Shown one piece after another: positions 31,314-38,994 of a stretch of 64,000 bases of DNA; the first letter of the stretch is position 1, and every line of letters begins with the position of its first letter. This DNA is from Acidovorax_G lacteus (GTDB lineage Bacteria > Pseudomonadota > Gammaproteobacteria > Burkholderiales > Burkholderiaceae_C), in assembly GCF_039540375.1 (NCBI RefSeq), contig NZ_BAABEX010000005.1, positions 1 to 64,000 on the forward strand, written 5' to 3'. The position numbers were made by a program, and so were the translations under genes. The notes below the pieces were generated by a model. It did no database searches and was not told the DNA's origin. It saw only the letters and a list, made by a program, of their open reading frames with translations.

Positions 31314-31919
31314 TCAGGCGGCCGGGGGTGCGTCGGCTGCAGGGGCCGCCGCTGCTTCCACAGGCGCGGGTGCGGCAGGCGCAGCGCCGCTCTTGTCCTG
31401 CGCGACTTCGGCGGCACGCAGGCGCGGGGCCAGGCCGTTGAGCACGGCGTTCACGTACTTGTGGCCGTCGGTGCCGCCAAACTCCTTGGCCAGCTCGATG
31501 CATTCGTTGATGACCACGCGCCAGGGCACATCCAGGCAGTGCTGGAACTCATAGGCGCCAATCCACATGGTGGCCCGCTCGATCGGCGAGATCTCGCCGA
31601 GCTTGCGGTCCAGCAAGGGCTTGATCAGGGCGTCCAGATCGTCGGCCAGTTCGATGCAGCCGTGCAGCAGCGCGTCGTAGTGCGCCGCGTCGGCCTTGTG
31701 AAAGCCCGCCAGGTCGCGCGTGAAGGTGTCGATCGACGCCGCATCGTTGCCGCCCACCAGGTGCTGGTACAGCGCCTGCAGCGCGAATTCGCGCGCCCGC
31801 GTGCGGTTCGACTTGGACGCCGCCTTGCGCGTGCCCGTGGACTTGAGGCCGGTGCGCGACTGGCGCGGCGGGCGGCCGCTGCCGTCGGGCGTGTGGAGCG
31901 TGTCAGGGGTGTCGCTCAT
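31314..31919 (-). CDS. nusB: Transcription antitermination factor NusB
   Basis: An RNA-binding antitermination factor acting with NusE on boxA of ribosomal RNA operons. The 201-residue protein has a basic N-terminal extension (~35 residues), the NusB core from RTRAREFALQALYQHL to WRVVINECIELAKEFGGTDG and KYVNAVLNGLA, and an Ala/Pro-rich tail of ~30 residues. Both extensions are longer than in E. coli. Its start overlaps the ribH stop (ATGA). Confidence 0.95.
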   Translation of the reverse strand: MSDTPDTLHTPDGSGRPPRQSRTGLKSTGTRKAASKSNRTRAREFALQALYQHLVGGNDAASIDTFTRDLAGFHKADAAHYDALLHGCIELADDLDALIKPLLDRKLGEISPIERATMWIGAYEFQHCLDVPWRVVINECIELAKEFGGTDGHKYVNAVLNGLAPRLRAAEVAQDKSGAAPAAPAPVEAAAAPAADAPPAA

Positions 31920-32380
31920 GACAGTTCGTCCAGCAGGTTGGCCATTTCCACCGCCACGCGCGCAGCGTCGCGGCCCTTGTCGGTCTGGCGGGCCACGGCC
32001 TGCTCGACGTTTTCGGTGGTGAGGATGGCATTGGCCACGGGCAACTGGTAGTCAAGCCCGATGCGCGTGACGCCCGCGCCGGATTCGTTGGCCACCAGCT
32101 CGAAGTGGTAGGTTTCGCCGCGGATGATGCAGCCCAGCGCGATCAGCGCGTCGAACTCGTCGCGCTCGGCCATGGCCTGCAGCGCCACGGGCACTTCGAG
32201 CGCGCCCGGCACCTTCACGTGGGTGATGTGCTTGTCCTGCACGCCCAGGGCGCGCAGTTCGTCGCGGCAGGCCTGGGCCAGCGCGTCGGTGATGGATTCA
32301 TTGAAACGGGCCTGCACGATGCCGATGTGCAGCTTCTTGCCATCAAGCTTGTCTGCGGTGCCTTTGTCTGCGCCAAACAT
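31916..32380 (-). CDS. ribH: 6,7-dimethyl-8-ribityllumazine synthase
   Basis: Condenses 5-amino-6-ribitylaminouracil with dihydroxybutanone phosphate in riboflavin synthesis. The 154-residue protein shows GIVQARFNESITDAL, VPGALEVPVALQAMAE and the catalytic-site segment IALGCIIRGETYHFE. It lies between the ribB-type gene, which makes its substrate, and nusB, with which it overlaps by four bases. Confidence 0.97.
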   Translation of the reverse strand: MFGADKGTADKLDGKKLHIGIVQARFNESITDALAQACRDELRALGVQDKHITHVKVPGALEVPVALQAMAERDEFDALIALGCIIRGETYHFELVANESGAGVTRIGLDYQLPVANAILTTENVEQAVARQTDKGRDAARVAVEMANLLDELS

Positions 32381-32401
32381 GGGGGTGTCCTGTGGGGTGG
32401 G

Positions 32402-32420
32402 GCGGCCCCGGCGGGGCCGC
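32402..32420. other. Perfect GC hairpin between ribBA and ribH
   Basis: GCGGCCCC (32402-32409) and GGGGCCGC (32413-32420) form an 8-base perfect stem with a 3-base loop in the 64-base space between the two rib genes. On the transcribed strand the T-run precedes rather than follows it, so it is not a canonical terminator. It could affect processing or ribH translation. Confidence 0.4.
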
Positions 32421-32444
32421 AAAAAGCAAAGGGGCCGTGCGGTC

Positions 32445-33572
32445 TCAGGCCGCGGGGCGGGGGATGTAGCCGATGATTTCGAGTCCGTAGCCGGCCATGC
32501 TGGGCATGCGGCGCGGCTGGCCCATGAGCTGCATGCGCTGCACGCCGCAGTCTCGCAGGATCTGCGCGCCCACGCCGTAGGTGCGCAGGTCCATGCGGCC
32601 GCGCTCCGGCGCTTGGGATGCGCGCGCCGTGCCTGCAAACTGCTCCAGCAGCTGTTCGGCGCTTTCGCCGCAGTTGAGCAGCACGGCCACGCCCTGGCCC
32701 TGGCTTTGCAGGTACTGCAGGCTGGCGTCCAGGCTCCACGAATGCATGGAGCGGCCGGCTTCGAGCGCGTCGAGTACCGACAGCGGCTCGTGCACGCGCA
32801 CGGGCACGGTCGCCCCGGCGTCCCAGGTGCCCTTGACGAGCGCCAGGTGCACGGCCTGGCTGGGCAGGTCGCGGAAGGCATGCGCGGTGAACTCGCCAAA
32901 CGCCGTGTTCAGCGTGCGTGAGCCCACCTTCTGCACCAGCGATTCGGTGCGGCTGCGGTGGCCGATCAGGTCGGCAATGGTGCCGATCTTCAGGCCGTGC
33001 TCGGCGGCAAACAGCTGCAGATCGGGCAGGCGGGCCATGGTGCCGTCGTCCTTCATGATCTCGCAGATCACGGCCGACGGGCTGCAACCGGCCATGGCGG
33101 CCAGGTCGCAACCGGCTTCGGTGTGGCCGGCACGCATGAGCACGCCGCCGTCCACCGCCTGCAGCGGAAAGATGTGGCCGGGTTGCACCAGGTCTTCGGC
33201 GCGGGCGTTGGGGGCCACGGCGGCCTGCACGGTGCGGGCGCGGTCGGCGGCCGAGATGCCGGTGGTCACGCCCTCGGCGGCTTCAATGGAGACCGTGAAG
33301 GCTGTCGAATGCTTGGTGCCGTTGCGGCTGACCATGGGCGGCAGGCGCAGGCGCTCGCAGCGCTCGCGCGTGAGCGTCAGGCAGATCAGCCCGCGACCGA
33401 AGCGGGCCATGAAGTTGATGGCCTCGGGCGTCACATGGTCGGCGGCCAGTACCAGGTCGCCTTCGTTCTCGCGGTCTTCCTCGTCCACGAGGATCACGAT
33501 GCGGCCGGCACGCATGTCGGCCACGATGTCTTCCACCGGCGAGATGGCGACAGGGGTGAGGGGGGTGTTCAT
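32445..33572 (-). CDS. ribBA: 3,4-dihydroxy-2-butanone-4-phosphate synthase with degenerate GTP cyclohydrolase II domain
   Basis: A 375-residue RibBA-like protein. The RibB half is intact: DEEDRENEGDLVLAADHV, then GRGLICLTLT and GHTEAGCDLAAMAG. The C-terminal half aligns in order with RibA but lacks the zinc-binding cysteine cluster (normally S-x-R-C-D-C-G-like); VHEPLSVLDALEAG and MHSWSLDASLQYLQ stand there. The catalytic RQEGRGIG-like motif is also replaced, near GVAVLLNCGES. It should make dihydroxybutanone phosphate but probably not open GTP, like the RibBX type described in other bacteria. No FMN riboswitch signature is seen in the 187 bases upstream. Confidence 0.93.
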   Translation of the reverse strand: MNTPLTPVAISPVEDIVADMRAGRIVILVDEEDRENEGDLVLAADHVTPEAINFMARFGRGLICLTLTRERCERLRLPPMVSRNGTKHSTAFTVSIEAAEGVTTGISAADRARTVQAAVAPNARAEDLVQPGHIFPLQAVDGGVLMRAGHTEAGCDLAAMAGCSPSAVICEIMKDDGTMARLPDLQLFAAEHGLKIGTIADLIGHRSRTESLVQKVGSRTLNTAFGEFTAHAFRDLPSQAVHLALVKGTWDAGATVPVRVHEPLSVLDALEAGRSMHSWSLDASLQYLQSQGQGVAVLLNCGESAEQLLEQFAGTARASQAPERGRMDLRTYGVGAQILRDCGVQRMQLMGQPRRMPSMAGYGLEIIGYIPRPAA

Positions 33573-33759
33573 GGGTGTTCCTTGGGAGGGGCGCCGTGGG
33601 CTGCGGGCCGCGCAGTTCGTGTGGCCACAGGCGCGCTGCCTGCGAGAACCGCCCAAAGAACATGCGTGGCGGCCGTGCCGCACCTGCTGAAGCGGCGTGC
33701 GGATGCGCGCCCAGGCTCCAGAGGCCCGATTTTAGTGCAGCCGGGCAGCGCCCGGGTTC

Positions 33760-34050
33760 TCAGATGGCCGAGCCTTCGATGCGCACGTCCGACGTGGGGT
33801 AGGCCACGCAGGGCAGCACGCAGCCTTCCGCCTTTTCTTCAGGCGTCAGGCCGGGCCAGTCGATGGTGTAGCGCACGCTGCCTTCGACCAGCTGGCCGAT
33901 GCAGGTGCGGCAGGTGCCGTTGCGGCAGGAGCTGGGCCAGTCGATGCCGCCTTGCTCCATCGAAACGAGCAGAGGCTGCTCGGGCCAGGCGTCGCATTGC
34001 GCGCCGCCTGGTTCGACGTGCGCGGTAAAGAAAGGGGCGGTGCTGCTCAT
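33760..34050 (-). CDS. Plant-type [2Fe-2S] ferredoxin
   Basis: A 96-residue electron carrier. Cluster ligands are visible as C-x4-C-x2-C (Cys42, Cys47, Cys50 in SSCRNGTCRTCIGQL) and a distal Cys81 in CVLPCVAYP. It is transcribed toward ribBA with a 187-base gap and heads the minus-strand run. Redox partners are not evident nearby. Confidence 0.92.
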   Translation of the reverse strand: MSSTAPFFTAHVEPGGAQCDAWPEQPLLVSMEQGGIDWPSSCRNGTCRTCIGQLVEGSVRYTIDWPGLTPEEKAEGCVLPCVAYPTSDVRIEGSAI

Positions 34051-34130
34051 GCGGGCGATTGTGCCGCGGGCGCTTTGACCCGGCCGCGCGCGGGGGCTGC
34101 CGCGCAGTGTGGGCCAAAACGGCCTGCGGA

Positions 34131-34171
34131 CCAGCAAATTCAAGCACGAGCCGCTATGAAATGAATAGCGT
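34131..34171 (-). repeat. Dispersed short repeat, GCTGG-tailed form
   Basis: On the minus strand the copy reads CGCTATTCATTTCATAGC, then GGCTCGTGCTTGAATTTGCTGG. It has one arm of the palindrome followed by GCTGG rather than the full stem. This groups it with the copies at 37163, 20531 and 7821. Confidence 0.65.
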
Positions 34172-34246
34172 CGGAGCGCCAGCTTTCGGGTTTGGCGGGT
34201 TGATGGCTGGTATGCCTGTTTTTTAAGCATTGGGAACAGGCCCCAA

Positions 34247-34333
34247 TGAAATCAAGCACTTGGCGCAGCCGTACAGCGCTTGTCCACAGTTATCCACAAA
34301 GCTGTCCAGCCCGGGGCGGGATAACCCGGGGCT
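34247..34333. repeat. Direct repeat copy 1 with DnaA box
   Basis: It begins TGAAATCAAGCACTTGGC and contains GTACAGCGCTTG, a perfect DnaA box TTATCCACA (34290-34298), AAAGCTGTCCAGCCCG and GCGGGATAACCC. It is repeated, with a few differences, 135 bases downstream. Confidence 0.8.
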
Positions 34334-34381
34334 GCGCGTGAACGCACTGCCCAAATTTTCAGCGGTACAAGGCTTTCCCTT

Positions 34382-34468
34382 TGAAATCAAGCACTTGGCA
34401 GCGCCATACAGGGCTTGTTCAGGGTTATCCACAAAGCTGTCCAGCCCGATGCGGGATAACCCGCGGCC
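34382..34468. repeat. Direct repeat copy 2 with DnaA box
   Basis: The second copy of the segment, again starting TGAAATCAAGCACTTGGC, has TTATCCACA at 34425-34433 and the small hairpin GCGGG-ATAA-CCCGC. Differences from copy 1 are scattered, which suggests the duplication is not very recent. Confidence 0.8.
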
Positions 34469-34622
34469 CCGCAGGCCTGGGTGCAGTCGCGTGCGCAACG
34501 GAGGTGCAGGGGGCGCCTGGCGTACAGTGCGGCCCGGGCCGGCGCGGGTGGCTGCCGACGGCAACAGGCCGCCGCGCTGGGGTGTATGTTTTTGTGCAGT
34601 GACACGACAAGGAGCGAACTCC

Positions 34623-35534
34623 ATGGCAATCGATTTCCAGGGCCGTGTGGCCATCGTCACGGGCGCCGGTGGCGGCCTGGGCCGCCAGCACGCGCTGGCA
34701 TTGGCAGCGCGCGGCGCGAAGGTGCTGGTCAATGACCTGGGCGGCGCGGTGGACGGCACCGGCGGCACCGTGAGCGCGGCGCAGGCCGTGGTGGACGAAA
34801 TCCGCGCAGCCGGTGGCGAGGCCCTGGCCAACGGAGCCTCCGTGACCGACTTTGACGCCGTGCAGGCCATGGTGCAGCAGGCCATCGACGCCTGGGGCCG
34901 CGTGGACATCCTGGTCAACAACGCGGGCATCCTGCGCGACAAGTCGTTTGCCAAGATGGACATGGCCGACTTCCGCCTGGTGGTGGACGTGCACCTGATG
35001 GGCGCGGCCAATTGCTGCAAGGCTGTGTGGCCGCACATGGTGGCCCAGCAGTACGGCCGCATCGTGATGACCACGTCGTCCACCGGCCTGTACGGCAACT
35101 TCGGCCAGAGCAACTATGGCGCGGCCAAGCTGGCGCAGGTGGGGCTCATGCAGACGCTGGCGATCGAGGGGGCCAAGCACCACATCCATGTGAACGCTCT
35201 GGCCCCCACGGCCGCCACGCGCATGACCGAAGGCCTGATGCCCGAAGAGGTGCTGGCCGCGCTCAAGCCCGAAGCCGTGGTGCCCGCCATGCTGGTGCTG
35301 GCGCACGAAAGCGCGCCCACGCGCACCATCCTGTGCGCGGGTGCGGGCTCGTTCGAGGCCGCGCACATCACGCTGACCCAGGGCATCCACCTGGGCCTGG
35401 GCGATGCCGTGCCCGAGCAACTGGCCGCGCGCCTGGCCGAGGTGACCGCGCGCGAGGGCGAGCAGGTGCCGGGCAGCGGCGCGGCCCAGGGCACGCTGGA
35501 AGTCGGCAAGGCCATGGCCGCACGCCGCGGCTGA
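34623..35534 (+). CDS. SDR-family oxidoreductase (3-hydroxyacyl-CoA dehydrogenase-like)
   Basis: A short-chain dehydrogenase of 303 residues. The NAD(P)-binding motif TGAGGGLG is at 13-20, NNAG at 99-102, and the catalytic Tyr165 and Lys169 in SNYGAAK follow the Ser in MTTSSTGLYG. The AVDGTGG loop and overall pattern resemble the (3R)-hydroxyacyl-CoA dehydrogenase half of multifunctional beta-oxidation enzymes. I chose the ATG at 34623; the open frame extends upstream only through the repeat region. The C-terminal ~50 residues extend past the standard fold. Confidence 0.9.
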   Translation: MAIDFQGRVAIVTGAGGGLGRQHALALAARGAKVLVNDLGGAVDGTGGTVSAAQAVVDEIRAAGGEALANGASVTDFDAVQAMVQQAIDAWGRVDILVNNAGILRDKSFAKMDMADFRLVVDVHLMGAANCCKAVWPHMVAQQYGRIVMTTSSTGLYGNFGQSNYGAAKLAQVGLMQTLAIEGAKHHIHVNALAPTAATRMTEGLMPEEVLAALKPEAVVPAMLVLAHESAPTRTILCAGAGSFEAAHITLTQGIHLGLGDAVPEQLAARLAEVTAREGEQVPGSGAAQGTLEVGKAMAARRG

Positions 35535-35617
35535 GTCTGCGCCTGTGCCGGAGCCTGCGCCTGCAAGCGCGCGGGCTCCGTGCTAAGGTGCCGGCCGGTT
35601 ACCGAACAGATCCCGCC

Positions 35618-37141
35618 ATGAGCACCTTGCAAGACACACTCGCCGCGCTGTCCCCCGCCACGTTGGGGGGCATTCGCCGCGGCATCGAAAAAGAAGGCTT
35701 GCGCGTGCTGCCCACCGGGGGGCTGGCGCTCACGCCGCATCCGCAGGCGCTGGGCTCGGCCCTCACGCACCCGCACATCACCACCGACTACAGCGAGTCG
35801 CAGCTCGAACTGATCACCGGTGCGCCCCACGGCGTGCAGGAGTGTCTGGACGAGCTCACGGCCGTCCACCAGTTCGTGCTGCGCACGCTCGCCCAGCAGG
35901 GCGGGGAGCTGATGTGGGTCTCCAGCATGCCCTGCGGCCTGCCCACCGACGAGACGATTCCGCTCGCGCGCTACGGCGGCTCCAACGTGGGCCGCGCCAA
36001 GAGCGTGTACCGCATGGGCCTGGGCCACCGCTACGGCCGGCGCATGCAGACGATCTCGGGCATCCACTACAACTGGTCGATGCCCGGCGTGAGCAGCGAG
36101 CAGTACTTTGCGCTGATCCGCAACTTCCGCCGCCATGCGTTCGTGCTGCTGTACCTGTTCGGTGCGTCGCCCGCGCTCTGCCCCTGCTTTGTGGAAGGCC
36201 GCCAGCACAGCCTGCAGCGCCTGAGCGACGAGGCCCTGTACCTGCCGCACGCCACCTCGCTGCGCATGGGCCGCCTGGGCTACCAGAGCGACGCGCAGGC
36301 CACGCTGGCCGTGAGCTACAACGGCCTGCACGGCTATGCGCGCTCGCTGCACGGCGCGCTCACGCAACCGTATCCGGCCTACGAGGCCGTGGGCATCCGC
36401 AACCCGGGCGGCGACTACAACCAGCTCGGCACCAGCCTGCTGCAGATTGAAAACGAGTTCTACGGCACCATCCGGCCCAAGCGTACCGTGAAGACCGGCG
36501 AGCGCCCGCTGCATGCGCTGCGCGAGCGCGGCGTCGAATACGTCGAAGTGCGCCTGATGGACTTGGACCCGTTCGTGCCCGTGGGCATCACGGCCGACAC
36601 CATCCGGTTGCTCGATGTGTTTTTGCTGCACTGCCTGCTGTCGGAGAGCCCGCCCGACACGCCCGAGGAGATTGCCGAGCTGCAGAAAAACCAGCACCTG
36701 ACCGCCGAACGTGGCCGCGAGCCCGGGCTGGAGCTGCTGCGCAACGGTGAGCGCATTGCCCTGCGCGACTGGGGCTCCGAGGTGCTGCAGGCCTGCGCGC
36801 CCATTGCGCGCGCGCTGGACGCAGCCCACGGCACCGACGCCTACAGCGCCGCGCTGCAGCAGTCGCACGCGCTGCTGTTCGTGCCCGACCAGACGCCCTC
36901 GGCCCGCGTGCTGCGCGCCATGGCGCAAGACCACGGCAACCGCTTTGAGTCGTTTGCACTGGCCCAGTCGCGCCGCGCGGCCGACGCGCTGCTGGCCCTG
37001 CCCTGGAGCGCCGAGCAGCAGGCACGGTTTGACGCCATGGCCGAGGAATCCTGGGCCACCCAGCGCGCCATCGAAGCCGCCGATACGCTGCCCTTTGAGG
37101 CTTGGCGGCAGCAGTACATGGCGGTGGAGGGGCTGGGCTGA
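35618..37141 (+). CDS. gshA: Glutamate-cysteine ligase GshA
   Basis: ATP-dependent ligation of glutamate and cysteine, the first step of glutathione synthesis. The 507-residue protein is close to the proteobacterial family length (~518). It shows GGIRRGIEKEGLRVLPTGG, TDYSESQLELITG, MWVSSMPCGLPTDETIPLAR and the VEYVEVRLMDLDPF segment. The ATG at 35618 is the natural start; the upstream open frame runs through the SDR gene in another frame. Confidence 0.95.
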   Translation: MSTLQDTLAALSPATLGGIRRGIEKEGLRVLPTGGLALTPHPQALGSALTHPHITTDYSESQLELITGAPHGVQECLDELTAVHQFVLRTLAQQGGELMWVSSMPCGLPTDETIPLARYGGSNVGRAKSVYRMGLGHRYGRRMQTISGIHYNWSMPGVSSEQYFALIRNFRRHAFVLLYLFGASPALCPCFVEGRQHSLQRLSDEALYLPHATSLRMGRLGYQSDAQATLAVSYNGLHGYARSLHGALTQPYPAYEAVGIRNPGGDYNQLGTSLLQIENEFYGTIRPKRTVKTGERPLHALRERGVEYVEVRLMDLDPFVPVGITADTIRLLDVFLLHCLLSESPPDTPEEIAELQKNQHLTAERGREPGLELLRNGERIALRDWGSEVLQACAPIARALDAAHGTDAYSAALQQSHALLFVPDQTPSARVLRAMAQDHGNRFESFALAQSRRAADALLALPWSAEQQARFDAMAEESWATQRAIEAADTLPFEAWRQQYMAVEGLG

Positions 37142-37162
37142 CGCTTGCGGCGGGGCAGAGAC

Positions 37163-37238
37163 GCTACTTTTTTGATAGCTGCTCGTGCTTGATTTTGCTG
37201 GATCTCAGGCCGATTGGGCTTGAGGATTGGGCCAGAGG
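37163..37238 (+). repeat. Dispersed short repeat between gshA and a convergent gene
   Basis: GATAGCTGCTCGTGCTTGAT is followed by TTTGCTGG and, ~30 bases on, by TTGGGCCAGAGG. The same two blocks, closer together, form the copy inside the flavoprotein gene. It lies between convergent genes. Confidence 0.65.
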
Positions 37239-37259
37239 GACAGGACTGCCGCGCAGGCC

Positions 37260-37526
37260 TCAGGCCGGTGCGTGGGGCCCGGCGCCTGCAGCGCCTGCAT
37301 CGCCCAGTGCCTTGCGCGCATCCTCGCGCCAGAACTCGGCCGCAGCCACCCAGCCTTCCCACACGCAGCCGTTGCAACCGCGGCCGCAGCAGGTGGTGGG
37401 CTCGGGCGGTGGCGGGCGCAGCGCCAGGCCGTGTGCCTGCATCCGCGCCTGCCACAGCGCGATCACCGCACGCGCCGTGGGCGCATCGCGCAGCGGGGCC
37501 TCGGGGCTCAGCGGCGCTGCTGCCAT
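37260..37526 (-). CDS. Oxidoreductase-like domain protein, small
   Basis: An 88-residue protein with the Cys-rich N-terminal oxidoreductase-like motif PPPPEPTTCCGRGCNGCVWE. Its four cysteines may bind a metal or form disulfides. The function is unknown. The ATG at 37526 lies inside the end of the upstream membrane-protein gene (19-base overlap), so the two genes are probably coupled. Confidence 0.8.
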   Translation of the reverse strand: MAAAPLSPEAPLRDAPTARAVIALWQARMQAHGLALRPPPPEPTTCCGRGCNGCVWEGWVAAAEFWREDARKALGDAGAAGAGPHAPA

Positions 37527-37726
37527 TGCCACCACAGCGCCCGGCCGCAAAAAGCCAGGCCCAGCACCAGCGCAAACCAGCCGACCACCGCCGCCTGCGC
37601 GAGCAGCTCGCGCACCGAAGGCGAGCGTGCCACCCACGGGCCGATGACGATGACCGCGCCAATCAGCGCGCAGACCACGCCCTTGAACCACAGATCAGAC
37701 AGCGGGGACGAGGGCGAACGGGCCAT
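37508..37726 (-). CDS. Small two-helix membrane protein
   Basis: A 72-residue hypothetical protein with two hydrophobic segments (~13-32 and ~43-65) and a basic C terminus. No family is recognised. It is 181 bases from the divergent GTPase gene and overlaps the oxidoreductase-like gene, suggesting a two-gene unit. Confidence 0.7.
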   Translation of the reverse strand: MARSPSSPLSDLWFKGVVCALIGAVIVIGPWVARSPSVRELLAQAAVVGWFALVLGLAFCGRALWWQWQQRR

Positions 37727-37907
37727 GGGGAGATCGGTGCAAGTCGGGGCAGTGCGCGCGGGCTGCGACAATGGCGGGCCCACGCATCGGCTGGCCCGCC
37801 GCGCGGGCCGGCCCGGATTATCCCCGCAGCCCGGCCCCGCCGCCGCAGCCGCCACCCCCGCCCCGTGGGCTTTGCCCTTCCTCCACGCACCGCAGCACAT
37901 CGCATCT

Positions 37908-38879
37908 ATGGCCATCCAGTGGTTCCCGGGTCACATGCACCTGACCCAGAAAACGATCACCGAACGTCTGAAAGACATCGACGTGGTCATCGAGCTGCTC
38001 GACGCCCGGCTGCCCGGCTCCAGCGCCAACCCGCTGCTGGCGCAGCTCACGGGCAGCAAGCCCAAGCTCAAGGTGCTCAACAAGCAGGACCTGGCCGACC
38101 CCGAACGCACCGCGCTGTGGCTGGCCTGGTACCAGGCACAGACCGCCACGGGCGCGATCCCGCTCGACGCGTCGGACACCGCGCCCGCGCGCAAGCTGAT
38201 TGACGCCTGCCGCGCGCTGGCACCGCTGCGCCGCGGCATGCAGCGGCCGCTGCGCGTGCTGATCTGCGGCATTCCGAACGTGGGCAAGTCCACGCTCATC
38301 AACACGCTGTCGGCCAAGCGCCAGGCCAAGACCGGCGACGAGGCGGGTGTGACCAAGATCGAGCAGCGCATCACGCTCGAAGACGACTTCTACCTCTGGG
38401 ACACGCCGGGCATGCTGTGGCCGCGTATCATCGTGCCGGAAAGCGGCTTCCATTTGGCGGCCAGCGGCGCCGTGGGCCGCAACGCCTACGACGAAGAACT
38501 GGTGGCGCTCGAATTGCTGGGCCGGCTGCAGGCCGCGTACGCGCCGCTGCTCGAAGCCCGCTACCGCCTGGGCAGCACGCCCGAGCAGATTGCCGCCATG
38601 CCCGACCATGAGCTGCTGGACGCCATCGGCCGCAAGCGCGGCGCGGTGATGTCGGGCGGGCGCATCAACGTGCAGAAGGCGGCCGAGCTGGTGCTCACCG
38701 ACTTCCGCAGCGGTGCGATTGGCCGCATCACCCTGGAGACGCCGCCGCAGTTCGAGGCCTGGCTCAAGGCCGGCAAGGCCGTGGAGGCCGAGCGCCGCCG
38801 CCAGAAGCTCGAACGCGCCAAGGCCCGCGGCAAGGGCACGGGCCGGCGCGACCCCGATGCGGGCGATCCGCGCTCTTGA
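37908..38879 (+). CDS. ylqF: Ribosome biogenesis GTPase (RbgA/YlqF type)
   Basis: A circularly permuted GTPase of 323 residues. The G4 motif NKQD (58-61) precedes the P-loop GIPNVGKST (~121-129) and DTPGMLWP (G3). This order is diagnostic of the YlqF/YawG family, which assists large-subunit assembly. The first residues MAIQWFPGHM are the family N terminus, fixing the ATG at 37908. A basic C-terminal tail rich in Arg/Lys likely contacts RNA. Confidence 0.93.
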   Translation: MAIQWFPGHMHLTQKTITERLKDIDVVIELLDARLPGSSANPLLAQLTGSKPKLKVLNKQDLADPERTALWLAWYQAQTATGAIPLDASDTAPARKLIDACRALAPLRRGMQRPLRVLICGIPNVGKSTLINTLSAKRQAKTGDEAGVTKIEQRITLEDDFYLWDTPGMLWPRIIVPESGFHLAASGAVGRNAYDEELVALELLGRLQAAYAPLLEARYRLGSTPEQIAAMPDHELLDAIGRKRGAVMSGGRINVQKAAELVLTDFRSGAIGRITLETPPQFEAWLKAGKAVEAERRRQKLERAKARGKGTGRRDPDAGDPRS

Positions 38880-38994
38880 TGCGCCCAGCCCCCGGGCGGG
38901 CCTTGCGCCCGGGGCCCCCGCGGGTCTGTGCCTGCCATTTCTTCCAGTCCCTCGGCCACCGTGGCTGTGAGGTTTCTACCCGCTGACGTTTTGC

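Larger units (their letters stand above)
34051..34622. other. 572-base non-coding region with duplicated DnaA-box segment
   Basis: The divergent space between the ferredoxin and the SDR gene. It holds a dispersed-repeat copy (34131-34171), a CATTGGG/CCCAATG hairpin (34229-34249) and two ~87-base direct repeats each containing TTATCCACA. Short open frames here encode only the translated repeat and show no gene-like start. Confidence 0.6.

Noticed and set aside
33573..33759. Possible FMN riboswitch before the riboflavin genes
   Set aside because: The conserved RFN core elements could not be found on the transcribed strand.
34223..34622. Short open frames in the duplicated region, encoding a repeated LDSFVDN-type peptide
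   Set aside because: They simply translate the direct repeats, lack a ribosome site and have no family resemblance.
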